DNA from: CAZIKF01 sp964539825
Lineage (GTDB): Bacteria; Muiribacteriota; UBA6191
Direction of reading: 5' to 3'
Assembly: GCA_964539825.1 (NCBI GenBank)
Contig: CAZIKF010000025.1
Coordinates: 6,816 to 70,815 of the forward strand
DNA: 64,000 nucleotides
The position numbers and the translations under genes are program-made. How positions within the stretch are numbered: position 1 is the stretch's first letter; every line of letters starts with the position of its first letter. Positions 48,008 through 57,927 of the stretch are shown here, in pieces. The notes beneath the pieces are model-generated. The model had not been told where the DNA came from and made no database searches. It saw nothing but the letters and a program-made list of their open reading frames with translations.

Positions 48008-48631
48008 CTACTCAAAGGTCTGAATGTAAGCGATCACATCTTTCATGGCTGCCTCGTCGGCTAGAATTCCAGCCATAGGACGCATCTGCATCCCACCCAT
48101 ATCACCGGGTTTAGCACCTCTCAGACCTTTCTTGAAGTTTTGTAGTTGGCTGAGCAGATACCAGCTATGCTGCCCCGTTAGCCGGGGAGACTTGAGAGCC
48201 ACATTCCCCTGCCCACGGTCTCCGTGGCAAGCCTGGCATGTGATGTACAAAGCCTTTCCTTTCTCTGCGTTCCCCTCAACTTTATCCGGGACAGTGGTAG
48301 GATTTAGGGAGCCTACGTAAGCGACTACATCATCCATAGCCTCATCCGTAGTCAGTGTTGCGGTCATGGCTTTCATCTGACCACCATAGGTATCTGCGGG
48401 ATCATAACCGCGCAAACCTTCTTTAAATTTCTTAAGAGTATCCTTTAGGTACCAGGCTTCCTGACCGGCGATTCTGGGAGCCTTCATCGCAGCGACACCT
48501 CCGCCATCAGGGCCATGACAGGCTGTGCACACCATGTAGAGTGCCTTACCTTTGGCAGCATCCGCTGCAACACCCAAAGAAATAAGTAAAGCCATTCCCA
48601 TCCAAAATCCAATTATTCTACGAACCGCCAT
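48008..48631 (-). CDS. Tandem cytochrome c (two class I heme domains), periplasmic
   Basis: About 207 residues from ATG 48631 with AAGGAG upstream, giving a signal peptide (GVAADA). Two cytochrome c553-like domains repeat: each has CxxCH (CTACH and CQACH) and a later methionine ligand (MKAMTATL and MRPMAGIL). They share WYL-x-LxxF-x-GLRG, so one arose by duplication. An electron carrier to a terminal oxidase or similar; the partner is not in this window. Confidence 0.9.
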   Translation of the reverse strand: MAVRRIIGFWMGMALLISLGVAADAAKGKALYMVCTACHGPDGGGVAAMKAPRIAGQEAWYLKDTLKKFKEGLRGYDPADTYGGQMKAMTATLTTDEAMDDVVAYVGSLNPTTVPDKVEGNAEKGKALYITCQACHGDRGQGNVALKSPRLTGQHSWYLLSQLQNFKKGLRGAKPGDMGGMQMRPMAGILADEAAMKDVIAYIQTFE

Positions 48632-48734
48632 CAGTACTCCTTCGAAGTGAAAATAATAGGAAATCTCAATCACGAGGGGCAAAATGACCCGCCAATAAAG
48701 ATTTGCAGAGAAGTCAGCAAAAATCAGACCACTC

Positions 48735-49499
48735 TCAGGTCTGTAGACGATATCCCGAGTGAAACACCCACCACGCCAAAGAAGCAGCCAGGAATTGAAA
48801 GACCACCAAGAGGCTCAGGGAAAAATAAATGGGAAGATCGGATACACCCAGGAAACCATAGCGTAAGGCATCGATCATATAAAGAATGGGATTCACCAGA
48901 GTGACCTTTTGAAAGAAAGGACTAAGTCTTTGAATGGAATAGAATACTCCGCCCAAAAAGGTCAGAGGTAAGATCAGGAATTGGTTCAGAATTGTCATTT
49001 GATCGAAATTCTTAGCCCAGACTCCAGCCACGATGCCAAGAGCCGAAAATGTCGAACAAACCAATGCGGAAACCACGATTACAATAAGGGGTGACTCAAT
49101 GGGTAGAGCTACGAATGGAAGTACTGCGAGATAGGTGATAGCTCCCACCAGTATCCCTCGCAGAGCCCCGGCGAACATATAAGCGCTAACCTTCTCAAAT
49201 GAGGAGATGGGCCAGGTCAAAATCTCAAAAATGGTGTTGGAATACTTGGCGATCATCAAAGATGAGGCACTATTTTGGAAGGCATTGCTGATCATGCCCA
49301 TCATGATTAGTCCCGGGATGAGAAATTCAAGAAATGAGATTCCCTCTATTTGTGAAGGCATCTGCTGCATGGGTAATCCAAAAACAGCAACGTAAAGAAG
49401 ACTGGAGATCAAGGGGGAAAAAAGAGTCTGGATCTTTACACTCATGAAGCGATCAGTTTCCTTTTGAAAAAGGGTTCGAAAACCAATGGGATTACTCAT
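48735..49499 (-). CDS. ABC-2 type transporter permease
   Basis: 254 residues with six membrane helices, typical of ABC-2 exporters. Works with the ATPase gene upstream: their reading frames overlap by 4 bases (ATGA-type). This two-gene form usually exports drugs, lipids or polysaccharides. The substrate cannot be told. Confidence 0.88.
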   Translation of the reverse strand: MSNPIGFRTLFQKETDRFMSVKIQTLFSPLISSLLYVAVFGLPMQQMPSQIEGISFLEFLIPGLIMMGMISNAFQNSASSLMIAKYSNTIFEILTWPISSFEKVSAYMFAGALRGILVGAITYLAVLPFVALPIESPLIVIVVSALVCSTFSALGIVAGVWAKNFDQMTILNQFLILPLTFLGGVFYSIQRLSPFFQKVTLVNPILYMIDALRYGFLGVSDLPIYFSLSLLVVFQFLAASLAWWVFHSGYRLQT

Positions 49500-50407
49500 G
49501 CGAAGCCCACCAATCGACGAAAGATATCTTCCAGGTTGTCCTCACGAAGCTTGAGATCAGCGACCCTGGCGGGGACCGTGGAAAGAGCTTTTAAAATACC
49601 GGGTAGTTCTCCTTCCTTGTAGTTGATCTTAAGCCTTCCCTCACTTCCACTTCTTTCGAGTTCATAAGGGACATCCAGGTTAAATTCACCCTTCAGTTCC
49701 TGCAGGCTCACTTCCATTTGAAGAGTGTTACCAAGGATTCTAACCAGCTCTCGGGTCTCTCCCATTTCGATGACTGAACCGTGATCAATGATGCAGATTC
49801 TATCGCAGATCTCCTCCGCCTCTCGAAGGTTATGAGTCGTTAAGATGATCGTAACCCCAGCATCATTAAGCTCCTTGACTGCATTCCACAAAGAAACGGT
49901 TAGACCCAGGTCCACACCAGCGGTGGGCTCATCCAATATTAGAATTTTCGGGCGATGGATCATGGCCTTTGCCACCATCAGACGCCTCTTCATTCCGCCC
50001 GAAAGGTGCCGGGTAATCTCTTCTCGTTTATCAATCAAATCCAGTTTGGTCAGGACTTCCTCGATATAGTCCTCATTATTTTGAATTCCAAAAAAACCAG
50101 ACTGGTACTGCAGAACCTGGTGTACCGTGAAAAATCCCTCCGCGCATAGTTCCTGCGGTACTACTCCCAGGATCCATTTGGCCGCCAAATGCTCCTCTGG
50201 GATAGAATGATTAAGGATCTTTACCGCTCCAGAAGTCTTCTTTACAACTCCGCATAAGATGTTGATCAACGTTGATTTACCCGCTCCGTTGGGACCTAAT
50301 AATCCAAAAATCTCTCCCTCTTTTACGGATAGACTCACACCCTTTAGAGCCCTAAAAGAGTTCTCGTAGGTCTTTTCGAGATCATGAATTTCAATGGCGT
50401 TGTGCAT
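49496..50407 (-). CDS. ABC transporter ATP-binding protein
   Basis: 303 residues. Walker A GPNGAGKST, signature LSGGMKRR and Walker B ILILDEPTAGVD are intact, with the H-loop in LTTHNLREAEE. The C-terminal ~80 residues form the extra domain seen in ABC-2 exporter ATPases (Nod/DrrA-like). It is translationally coupled to the permease. Confidence 0.93.
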   Translation of the reverse strand: MHNAIEIHDLEKTYENSFRALKGVSLSVKEGEIFGLLGPNGAGKSTLINILCGVVKKTSGAVKILNHSIPEEHLAAKWILGVVPQELCAEGFFTVHQVLQYQSGFFGIQNNEDYIEEVLTKLDLIDKREEITRHLSGGMKRRLMVAKAMIHRPKILILDEPTAGVDLGLTVSLWNAVKELNDAGVTIILTTHNLREAEEICDRICIIDHGSVIEMGETRELVRILGNTLQMEVSLQELKGEFNLDVPYELERSGSEGRLKINYKEGELPGILKALSTVPARVADLKLREDNLEDIFRRLVGFA

Positions 50408-50408
50408 A

Positions 50409-52865
50409 TTAATTTCCTATTTTAAGAATCAGGAAGGTCACATCATCACTCAATTGCCCCTGGTATGAAAAGTCCGAAAGCTCCTCCACCAACTTTACTT
50501 TTAGTTCTTCAGGGGAATCCTTTGAGCCAGGTACAAGGATTTCCAGGAGTCTAGCCTCCCCAAATAGATCTCCGCCACTGCCCTCTAGCTCAGTAACTCC
50601 ATCCGTATATAAAAATATTAGATCTCCCTTCAGAAGATCCATACTCTCCAGGGAATGTTCCGGACCGCTGATGATTCCAACAGGTAGCCCCTTCCCGCTA
50701 AGAAATAAGGGATCTGAATCACGGATCAGGATCATTCGATTATGTCCGGCCGAACAATACTGAAAGCTAGATGCCTGCGGATCTAGCTTGAGTAAAAATA
50801 GAGTACAGAAAAAGTCCTGGGCACCATATCCCTCAAGCGCTTCATGGAGATTTCCAATCGCCTTATTCAGAGACATACCAGACAGACAAAAGGCATGTAG
50901 TAGGGCTTTAATGAACGAAGCGTAAAGTGCTGCTCCAAGACCTTTACCCGAAACATCGGCAATCACAAACAATTCGCTATCTGAAATCCTCTGGTGGTCA
51001 AAAAAATCACCGCCCAGGGTCGTTGCCGGCTGATAATAAGAAACAACCTCAAAATAGGGGGTGTGGGGAAGTACTTTGGGCAACAATTCTCGCTGAATCT
51101 GACGAGAGATTTCAAACTCCCTTTCTGTCTTAAGTGAAAGCTTAAAGTTTTCTTCCAGGCTCTTTTTCTCAAAGAAAAATCGAACCTGCTCATGGAAGGG
51201 TTCGATACCCTCACCCTTTCCCTGAAAATCCCAGATAGCATCTCCTTGTTGAGGAGAGTCTGTGTGCTCCAAGACTATCTTGTGATCACTGAAACTAATC
51301 TCTCGAAGCGCCGGTTCATATCCTAGAAAATCTAGTTCAAAGCATTCCCGAAACGTCTTTCTCAACGTCACCAGGAACTCTTCAGTGGAAGGATTGTCAT
51401 GAATTCTGGACTGCAAGTCTGCCAGCGCATTAGCTCGTTGAAAGCGTAGGGATAGATTTCGAACCTTTGCCAAAAAAGTGTTCCTCATGATGCCAAACTC
51501 GATGAAATTGTGCGAAAAGTCTTCAATGTGCCTTGGATCCAAATCTATGGAGGTCTCTCCAACCCTGAGGGCAAAATCTCGTAGGGGTCTTGAAAAGCGA
51601 AACGTCAAAAGAGTCGCAAAACACAGGAATGCGAAAAGCAGTACCAACATTCCACCCTGAACAAAATCAAGAAGGCGCTGATGGGATGCAACCAGCTCCG
51701 ACTTACCAATGGAAAAGAAATGGATAAATCCACGCAAGACCGAGTCCGGGAAGGATATTCCAAAGCGCCGCTCACCCGATTCAGCGGTGTAGGAGAAGCG
51801 CAGGGTACGCCTGGCCACATAGAGTTCCTTTTGAAAGCGGGACAAACTAATTTCCTGTTCCTTTCTTCCCCCTCTCTCAAGAAGCTTTATATCGCTTAGC
51901 ACCGAGAGCGAGGTAGAGGACTGAAATCCGGTAGAAGGAATCGAAGAAATAGAATAGGTGGATGGAGTTTTTTCAAGACTCAAAGGGCTTTCCCTTGAAA
52001 GACGTTTGATCATACGAGGGAAAAGATTTTGCACATTCAGTGCAACACAAAGACAGCCCCTGGGTAGATTCTTGATTTTGTCTAGCTGCCCAATTTTTTG
52101 CGACACAAGACCCAATGCCTCCCTACCCTCCTTTGAAAGGGGGATATCACCAAGCATGAGCCTTAAGGCCAGGGGACGAAAATAAAGGGTAAAAAACTCA
52201 AATTTACTTTTCTCATAGTCATAGGCAAAATTATGCCGCATTGCCTCAAATGTCCTCTTGGCAGTCTCCATGCCCACTCTTTTTCGTAGAACCAGGATAA
52301 CGAGGCTCTGGAAGATTTGCTCCAGGGCCCCAGTCTCCTGGGGGTCCAGCTTTAGAAGAGCAATAGACGCTAAATTGACATCAACTTTGGAGTTGGCCTG
52401 GGCAAACTGCAAGGGGACTTCCAAACCGTAATACTGCATGAAAAGATCAGCCGAACTAAGGTTGGGAAATTTCTTTAGGACGAGACGGCGAACACGCTTC
52501 AGGGAAAGGAGGTGCTTTCGCCTGAAGGGGGGCTCCAGGTCACGGGCATAATCGGACAGGAAAGGGAACGGACTCCTCCACAGATCAGTGGGCTTTCGAT
52601 ATAGTGACGGACTTAAAGTTTTATGAGCATTCTTTTTGAACTTTTTTAGCTCCTTTTTGAGCATTGTTTCAATCTCTTCAAGCTCTGAGGTATAAGTTCT
52701 TTCCCAACTTGAAGCCTGGTCGAGGGCCCCGTGAAAAAAACGATCGGTCCCTACTTCCAATTGAAGATCAAGGTAATAGGAACCCAAACCAAAGACTAGT
52801 AATCCAGGAAGGGCTACACAAGCCAGAGCCCCACCCAGAATCCAACCAAAAAAAGATTCCCTCAT
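50409..52865 (-). CDS. Membrane-bound SpoIIE/PP2C phosphatase
   Basis: About 818 residues from ATG 52865, whose ATGA overlaps the stop of the previous gene; a longer start at 52892 is possible. One membrane helix near the N-terminus, a large extracellular or periplasmic part, a second helix (~400-425) and a HAMP-like linker lead to a C-terminal PP2C-type domain. Its metal-binding motifs are intact: GGDFFD, ADVSGKG and YTDGVTE. It should dephosphorylate Ser/Thr on a partner such as an anti-sigma antagonist. It is the active member of a tandem pair. Confidence 0.88.
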   Translation of the reverse strand: MRESFFGWILGGALACVALPGLLVFGLGSYYLDLQLEVGTDRFFHGALDQASSWERTYTSELEEIETMLKKELKKFKKNAHKTLSPSLYRKPTDLWRSPFPFLSDYARDLEPPFRRKHLLSLKRVRRLVLKKFPNLSSADLFMQYYGLEVPLQFAQANSKVDVNLASIALLKLDPQETGALEQIFQSLVILVLRKRVGMETAKRTFEAMRHNFAYDYEKSKFEFFTLYFRPLALRLMLGDIPLSKEGREALGLVSQKIGQLDKIKNLPRGCLCVALNVQNLFPRMIKRLSRESPLSLEKTPSTYSISSIPSTGFQSSTSLSVLSDIKLLERGGRKEQEISLSRFQKELYVARRTLRFSYTAESGERRFGISFPDSVLRGFIHFFSIGKSELVASHQRLLDFVQGGMLVLLFAFLCFATLLTFRFSRPLRDFALRVGETSIDLDPRHIEDFSHNFIEFGIMRNTFLAKVRNLSLRFQRANALADLQSRIHDNPSTEEFLVTLRKTFRECFELDFLGYEPALREISFSDHKIVLEHTDSPQQGDAIWDFQGKGEGIEPFHEQVRFFFEKKSLEENFKLSLKTEREFEISRQIQRELLPKVLPHTPYFEVVSYYQPATTLGGDFFDHQRISDSELFVIADVSGKGLGAALYASFIKALLHAFCLSGMSLNKAIGNLHEALEGYGAQDFFCTLFLLKLDPQASSFQYCSAGHNRMILIRDSDPLFLSGKGLPVGIISGPEHSLESMDLLKGDLIFLYTDGVTELEGSGGDLFGEARLLEILVPGSKDSPEELKVKLVEELSDFSYQGQLSDDVTFLILKIGN

Positions 52866-55549
52866 GCTCTGGCCCCACTTTTGCCAAGACATAGGAGACT
52901 CAGAGGTGAAGCCTGATTCCCTGGCCTTGGTGGCAAAGCGTTAGCATGTGGTTTAAGCAATTGTTCGCCCTGGCTGACCAACCAGTGATTCAGAGCCTCG
53001 TCTCGTTGAAGCCAGGTGCGCTCAGAGCTTTGATGTAAAAAGGAGCGCGATACGATGACGAACAAATCTCCCGAGACAAGAATAAGATCTTGCTGCTGAA
53101 AGTTCCTGGAAGGAAACACTCCCAGGGGGATACCGCCCGTGTTCTTTGAATGGCACTTACCTCTTGATTTTAGAAGCCTTGCTTCATGACCGCCAGTAGC
53201 ATAAGAAATGACGCTATTCCCTGGATCAAAAACTCCGTAGGTGATGGAGAGTAGAAGATCTGGAATCTCTCTTTCCACTAAAAAATCATTCAAACTTGAA
53301 AGCGCACTCCCAGCCGAAGGACTCATGCGCCTGATCCCTTCAAGGAAAGCTTTTACATGTACCGCAGCAAGAGAGGCGGGGGTGCCCTTCAAATTTAGTT
53401 CAGCAAGATAAAAATGAAGTTTCCCTTCTACTTCACCATGATCAATCAGTATTCCGGCTTCGGCACTCAATTCCGGAAGCACAAACTGAAAATCAACATA
53501 TCCATAGCGCGGAACTTCAGGAACCAGTACTGTTTGGATCTCTCCCGCGACTTCAATCTCAGCAGCGATTTTTTCTGCCTCCATGGAGTGATGCTCAAGC
53601 GCTGCCTTATCCACCAAAGCACAAAAATTACGCTGAAAGAGTCTTCTTGTTTCTATACCCTGGTTCTGTGACTTGAAGAACTCCAGAAATATTTCAGGCG
53701 GTCTATGCAGTATTTCCTCCAAAAAACGACGGTGGGAAGAATCAAGCTCTATACTTAGAAGCCTTTCTTTGGGCACTTCACCCCCTGCCTCACATAGCCT
53801 CCAGCGCAGATCCTCTGAAATCAGTCCTGTGAAGTAATAGAATTCCTCCAGATAGAAATCGATATTTTTACGGGGAATATTCAGGATTCTCTGGAATCCG
53901 AGATCAAGCTCCGCATGAGAGCGCTTCTCCTCGATAGCCAGGTTAAATTTCCTCATTGTTTCCTGCACTCGGATAATTTCAGTAGGAATTCTGAACTCAC
54001 CCTCTTCCCCGGGATCCCTGTCTGCCACCAGAAATCTCAGGCAGGCTTCAATAGCACCTGACAACCTGGTTTCCTGTTTCCTGAGCTGGAGAAAAAAAAT
54101 CGTCATAATGAGGCTGTAGAGAATCAACAGCAACGCCCATTTTCGCTGGAATGGTTTCATAAACAGGGATGTTGGCTGATAGATCATAACTCGAGAACCA
54201 TTGAGCGATCCGGAGTAATAAGAAGAGGCAAAAAAGCCTTGATTGGAAGAGTTTCGAGCTTCGAAGTGCACCGGACCTGGATCTTCACTCCCCTTGCCGT
54301 CAAAGATGTCCTGAACCCACCCTTCCGCCTTCTCAATGGGTATGGAAATACCCTGAGCGGGGATTACATGCGAAACCTCTTTTCGAAGAAGGAAACTGTC
54401 TACCTTATGAGCCAGGGCTACCCCCTTTTGAAAGTGAAAGAAGTAGTTGGGTTCATTGGGGAAATCTACCTGAACTCCAAAAGAGGGTGAGTGATCTCGC
54501 AAAATAGCAGGAAGAAAAGACCTGCACAGGCGAAGGTGATCGATAGAGGCGACCACAAACTGTTCGGGAAGAAGGAGGAGAAGTTCCTGGTCTTCGGGCT
54601 CCTCTAAATAGTCTGGCGGAAAATAATTCCAGAGGAATTGACGGTTAGAGGTTTCATAAAATTCTCCCCGAACCTCGGCAGTTCTCTCCAGGGAGCTTCC
54701 CTCAACAAATCGTGCAAAGACATGGCGGGCTTTGCCCAGCCTGGAAATTTTGCGCATGAGGAAGAGGACGCTCCACTGCATCGGAGATTCCAAATCGCTG
54801 AGTGAACTGAAGTAATGGGGAGAAGCCCTTCTTTTTCCCAGAAAGTCATCGGCGTCATACTTGATGAGGTCATCACTACCTACCCTGAGAATTCTCCAGC
54901 AAATATTTTCATTGAATACTTGATTTGAGAAACGCAAATCCTGCACACCGTCTAAGTCATCAAGCTTTTCAAAATCCTTGCGTCTCAGAAGTATCCTCTG
55001 ACGATCGAGGTCGATCACGGGCTTGATCTTGAGCGAACTCAAACTCTCCCAGATTGGTAAATCATCCTTTGGAAATCCTACCAGGTCCATAGCGCGGACC
55101 CACCTGACCTCGGAGAAAATATCCTGGATGGAATGACTTAGACGCTCAAACTCCTTACGATATAAATTAAAAGGCAATATCAAGAGTGGAGGTTTTACCT
55201 CGTTTAAATGAACAAGTCTGAGCTCACGCTGGGAGAGATAATCCACCAGGAGCCTTTGATTGATTTTTTCATAGTTGGTGCGAAAACGCTCTACACTTTC
55301 AAAAGTAGTGAACTGTGCTTCTTTTCCCAGGTTTTCGCGCAACTTGGAGAGCTGCTTTTCATTTTCGAACTCAATCTGACGAAATGCTTCGAAATTTGAA
55401 GCAATTGCCCTTTGATTGACCGCACTGAGGTCGGCTTCAAAGTAGATGTAGGCCGCGAAAAGGGTAAGCAGCAGAAAAACCAGGAAAAGGGCTAAGTAAA
55501 ATCGGCGCAGGCTGGCAATCAGCGAGGCGCGTCCCCCACCCGGTAACAT
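52862..55549 (-). CDS. Membrane-bound SpoIIE-like protein with degenerate active site
   Basis: 895 residues laid out like its downstream neighbour: N-terminal helix, large outer part, second helix (~470), and a C-terminal PP2C-like domain (~670-880). But the metal-binding motifs are lost: where the neighbour has GGDFFD this has AEAGILID, and where it has ADVSGKG this has AELNLKGTPAS. It keeps TGGHEARLL and GGIPLG. So it is likely a pseudophosphatase that regulates or senses for the active paralogue. 4-bp overlap with it. Confidence 0.82.
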   Translation of the reverse strand: MLPGGGRASLIASLRRFYLALFLVFLLLTLFAAYIYFEADLSAVNQRAIASNFEAFRQIEFENEKQLSKLRENLGKEAQFTTFESVERFRTNYEKINQRLLVDYLSQRELRLVHLNEVKPPLLILPFNLYRKEFERLSHSIQDIFSEVRWVRAMDLVGFPKDDLPIWESLSSLKIKPVIDLDRQRILLRRKDFEKLDDLDGVQDLRFSNQVFNENICWRILRVGSDDLIKYDADDFLGKRRASPHYFSSLSDLESPMQWSVLFLMRKISRLGKARHVFARFVEGSSLERTAEVRGEFYETSNRQFLWNYFPPDYLEEPEDQELLLLLPEQFVVASIDHLRLCRSFLPAILRDHSPSFGVQVDFPNEPNYFFHFQKGVALAHKVDSFLLRKEVSHVIPAQGISIPIEKAEGWVQDIFDGKGSEDPGPVHFEARNSSNQGFFASSYYSGSLNGSRVMIYQPTSLFMKPFQRKWALLLILYSLIMTIFFLQLRKQETRLSGAIEACLRFLVADRDPGEEGEFRIPTEIIRVQETMRKFNLAIEEKRSHAELDLGFQRILNIPRKNIDFYLEEFYYFTGLISEDLRWRLCEAGGEVPKERLLSIELDSSHRRFLEEILHRPPEIFLEFFKSQNQGIETRRLFQRNFCALVDKAALEHHSMEAEKIAAEIEVAGEIQTVLVPEVPRYGYVDFQFVLPELSAEAGILIDHGEVEGKLHFYLAELNLKGTPASLAAVHVKAFLEGIRRMSPSAGSALSSLNDFLVEREIPDLLLSITYGVFDPGNSVISYATGGHEARLLKSRGKCHSKNTGGIPLGVFPSRNFQQQDLILVSGDLFVIVSRSFLHQSSERTWLQRDEALNHWLVSQGEQLLKPHANALPPRPGNQASPLSLLCLGKSGARA

Positions 55550-55702
55550 AGGCTCATTCTACATGATTGCATTGCAGGTAGCGAAAGATTGAGGCGATAA
55601 AGATTAAGACCCCAGATCCAATCTTAGACATGCTGACCTGGGAGTAGGACAAACGGGGTTAATTCTGAGATAATATTTTTAGTTTTTTGGAAGGTAGGAG
55701 AA

Positions 55703-56536
55703 ATGAAAGTCCTTTTCTTTGGAATAATTCTTAATTGCTTCATAAGTGGCTCTGGTCTTTATGCACAAGGATTTCAAGATGCAGATACAAATCCTATTGT
55801 CAGTGAAGCAATCGTCGAGTGGCAAAAACTTAGCTTCGATGAGAAGAAAGAGAAGCTGGATACCTGGCTTGAAAATCATCCCAGGGCTAAATCCAAATGG
55901 GTAACCAACCAGCGCAAATGGGATGCTCTGAGTTTTGATGAAAAGAACAACAGGGTTGATAACTTCTTAAAGCATAATCCCCAGGCCAGGGCTATTTGGG
56001 AAAAGCAATGGAAGGAGTGGTTCAATATGCCATGGGAGCAGCGTCAGGAGCAGATACAGCAGTGGATGAATCTGAATCCCAAGACCTCTTCCATTTTCAA
56101 GAAACAACTTCAAAAGTGGCAAAAACTCAGCCCGGAGAAAAGGCAGATTAAATGGGACTCGTTCTTAAATATGAATCCCCAGGCAAAAGCGAATTGGGAA
56201 TCCCTACGACAGAAATTTCAAAACATGGGTCAGGATGAGAAAAAGGGTCGATGGGAACAATTCTTAGAGCGCAATCCCCAAACCCAATCGAAGATAAAGG
56301 AGATTCAAAATCACTGGAAAAATGCCAGTGAAAAGCAAAAAAAGAGGCATGTGAGTGAGTGGATGGATAAGAATCCACAGGCACGTGAAAAGATAGCCGA
56401 ACAAATTCGAAAAAAGCGCGAAAAGAGACTGCGACAACGCAATGAAAACTCAGCTGAATGGCAAAAACTCACCCCTGAGCAGAGGCGGAAATTGATTGAG
56501 GAATTGCGCAAGAATTACAGTGCCCAGGACTGGTAA
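55703..56536 (+). CDS. Secreted protein made of 33-residue repeats
   Basis: 277 residues from ATG with an AGGTAGGAGA ribosome site. After a ~22-residue signal peptide the protein is six units of exactly 33 residues (the first 34), plus a partial seventh. Each has a starting W or F at position 2, an acidic-basic helix (for example LSPEKRQ) and NPQA(R/K)xxW. This recalls DUF3106-like repeats. Such helical-hairpin arrays can act as rulers or binding rods. Sequence divergence between units shows an old array. No partner is evident. Confidence 0.7.
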   Translation: MKVLFFGIILNCFISGSGLYAQGFQDADTNPIVSEAIVEWQKLSFDEKKEKLDTWLENHPRAKSKWVTNQRKWDALSFDEKNNRVDNFLKHNPQARAIWEKQWKEWFNMPWEQRQEQIQQWMNLNPKTSSIFKKQLQKWQKLSPEKRQIKWDSFLNMNPQAKANWESLRQKFQNMGQDEKKGRWEQFLERNPQTQSKIKEIQNHWKNASEKQKKRHVSEWMDKNPQAREKIAEQIRKKREKRLRQRNENSAEWQKLTPEQRRKLIEELRKNYSAQDW

Positions 56537-56565
56537 ATAGACAACCCTAGGAGTAAACTCTTCCT

Positions 56566-56835
56566 GTGCCGAATGTCAAATTCACGTCAAACCTCGAAGA
56601 ATTTTTCCCCCATTCAGAAGTTAATCTCAATTCTACTAATCTACTAGAACTCATTCTTAGTCTGGATGAGATCAGACCCAGGTTCAGCACTTATTTACTG
56701 GAGGACAATCACAACCTCCGCCAGCACGTAAATATCTTCATAGATGGAGTCATGCACCCCAACCGGGAAAATCTAGATATTGAAATTCCATTTGAGAGCG
56801 AGGTCTACGTGATGCAGGCCCTCTCCGGCGGCTAG
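56566..56835 (+). CDS. MoaD/ThiS-like ubiquitin-fold protein
   Basis: 89 residues from GTG, with TAGGAG somewhat upstream. A beta-grasp protein ending in ALSGG: the C-terminal diglycine is what MoaD and ThiS use to carry sulfur as a thiocarboxylate after activation by an E1-like enzyme. No moa or thi genes are near. The next gene, 18 bp downstream, codes for an Asp-box propeller, a pairing seen in some bacteria. Role unknown. Confidence 0.75.
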   Translation: MPNVKFTSNLEEFFPHSEVNLNSTNLLELILSLDEIRPRFSTYLLEDNHNLRQHVNIFIDGVMHPNRENLDIEIPFESEVYVMQALSGG

Positions 56836-56853
56836 AGAATTGAAGGGACCTTT

Positions 56854-57900
56854 ATGAAAGCGCTTATTGCCACCAGAAAAGGATTGATTGAACTCAGGAA
56901 AACCTCCAATGGTTTTGAAGTAGAAAAGGTTTCTTTCGAGGGTACACCCGTTCATTACGCATCTTTTGATCGGACAAACAAAACTACCTGGGCTTGTATT
57001 TCCCATGGACACTGGGGATCAAAACTACATCGACGACAGGGTTCAGAAGGCGAATTTACTGAGGTGAGCTGCCCTGCTTTCAGCAAAGATAGCGGTTCAA
57101 GTTTTAAGAACTTCTGGGCAATGGAGAGCGACAAAGCAGGCCGGGTCTACATCGGGTCTGAACCGGCTGCCCTGTTTCATAGTGATGACCTGGGGGAATC
57201 CTGGAAGCTCAATGAAGCTCTGTTTAAGATGGAAGGACGTAGTGAATGGATGGGTGGAGGCACCGATGAGTCCTGTCTGCATAGCATTGCAGTTGATCCC
57301 GCTAATGATCAGCAGCTCTTCCTGGGAGTTTCCTGTGCGGGAGTAATCGCGAGCAGCGACCGGGGAGAGAGTTGGAGCCATCGAAATAAAGGACTACGGG
57401 CTGATTTTCTACCTGATCCTACCGTAGAGTGGGGGCATGATCCTCACCAACTCAAACTGAATCCCTTTGATTCCCGTGTCCTCTGGCAGCAGAATCACTG
57501 TGGTCTCTACAAAAGCCAAGACAGTGGAGAAAGCTGGATCGACCTCGCGGATAGTCCAGGCTTACTCTCAGACTTTGGATTCGCTATCGCTTGTTCTGAC
57601 CAAAAGGACGGGATTGTCTACACGGTTCCGGGGGTATCGGATGAGCGACGTATGGCCATCAACGGTGCCCTGTGTGTTCAGCGTACTAAAAACGGCGGAG
57701 AGAGTTTTGAATGCCTCAGAAAGGGCCTACCTCAGAAGCACTGTTTTGATATCGTCTATAGGCATGGTCTGGCCACGAAAGAGGATGTGGTAATCTTCGG
57801 ATCCTCTACCGGAAATGTCTATATCTCCTACAACGAAGGCGATGAATTCCAGGAGCTCTTTGGAAACCTGGCCCAGGTATATTCGGTCAGTCTTTACTGA
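56854..57900 (+). CDS. Asp-box (BNR) beta-propeller protein
   Basis: 348 residues, no signal peptide. At least five Asp-box loops: SDDLGESW, SSDRGESW, SQDSGESW, TKNGGESF and a degenerate SYNEGDEF. This S-x-D-x-G-x-(S/T)-W/F pattern marks sialidase- and VPS10-like propellers. The catalytic residues of sialidases are not apparent, so a binding or cofactor role is likelier. It directly follows the MoaD-like gene, with which it probably forms one functional unit. Confidence 0.78.
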   Translation: MKALIATRKGLIELRKTSNGFEVEKVSFEGTPVHYASFDRTNKTTWACISHGHWGSKLHRRQGSEGEFTEVSCPAFSKDSGSSFKNFWAMESDKAGRVYIGSEPAALFHSDDLGESWKLNEALFKMEGRSEWMGGGTDESCLHSIAVDPANDQQLFLGVSCAGVIASSDRGESWSHRNKGLRADFLPDPTVEWGHDPHQLKLNPFDSRVLWQQNHCGLYKSQDSGESWIDLADSPGLLSDFGFAIACSDQKDGIVYTVPGVSDERRMAINGALCVQRTKNGGESFECLRKGLPQKHCFDIVYRHGLATKEDVVIFGSSTGNVYISYNEGDEFQELFGNLAQVYSVSLY

Positions 57901-57927
57901 AAGGCAAGTACAAAGACCGCCTGACCT

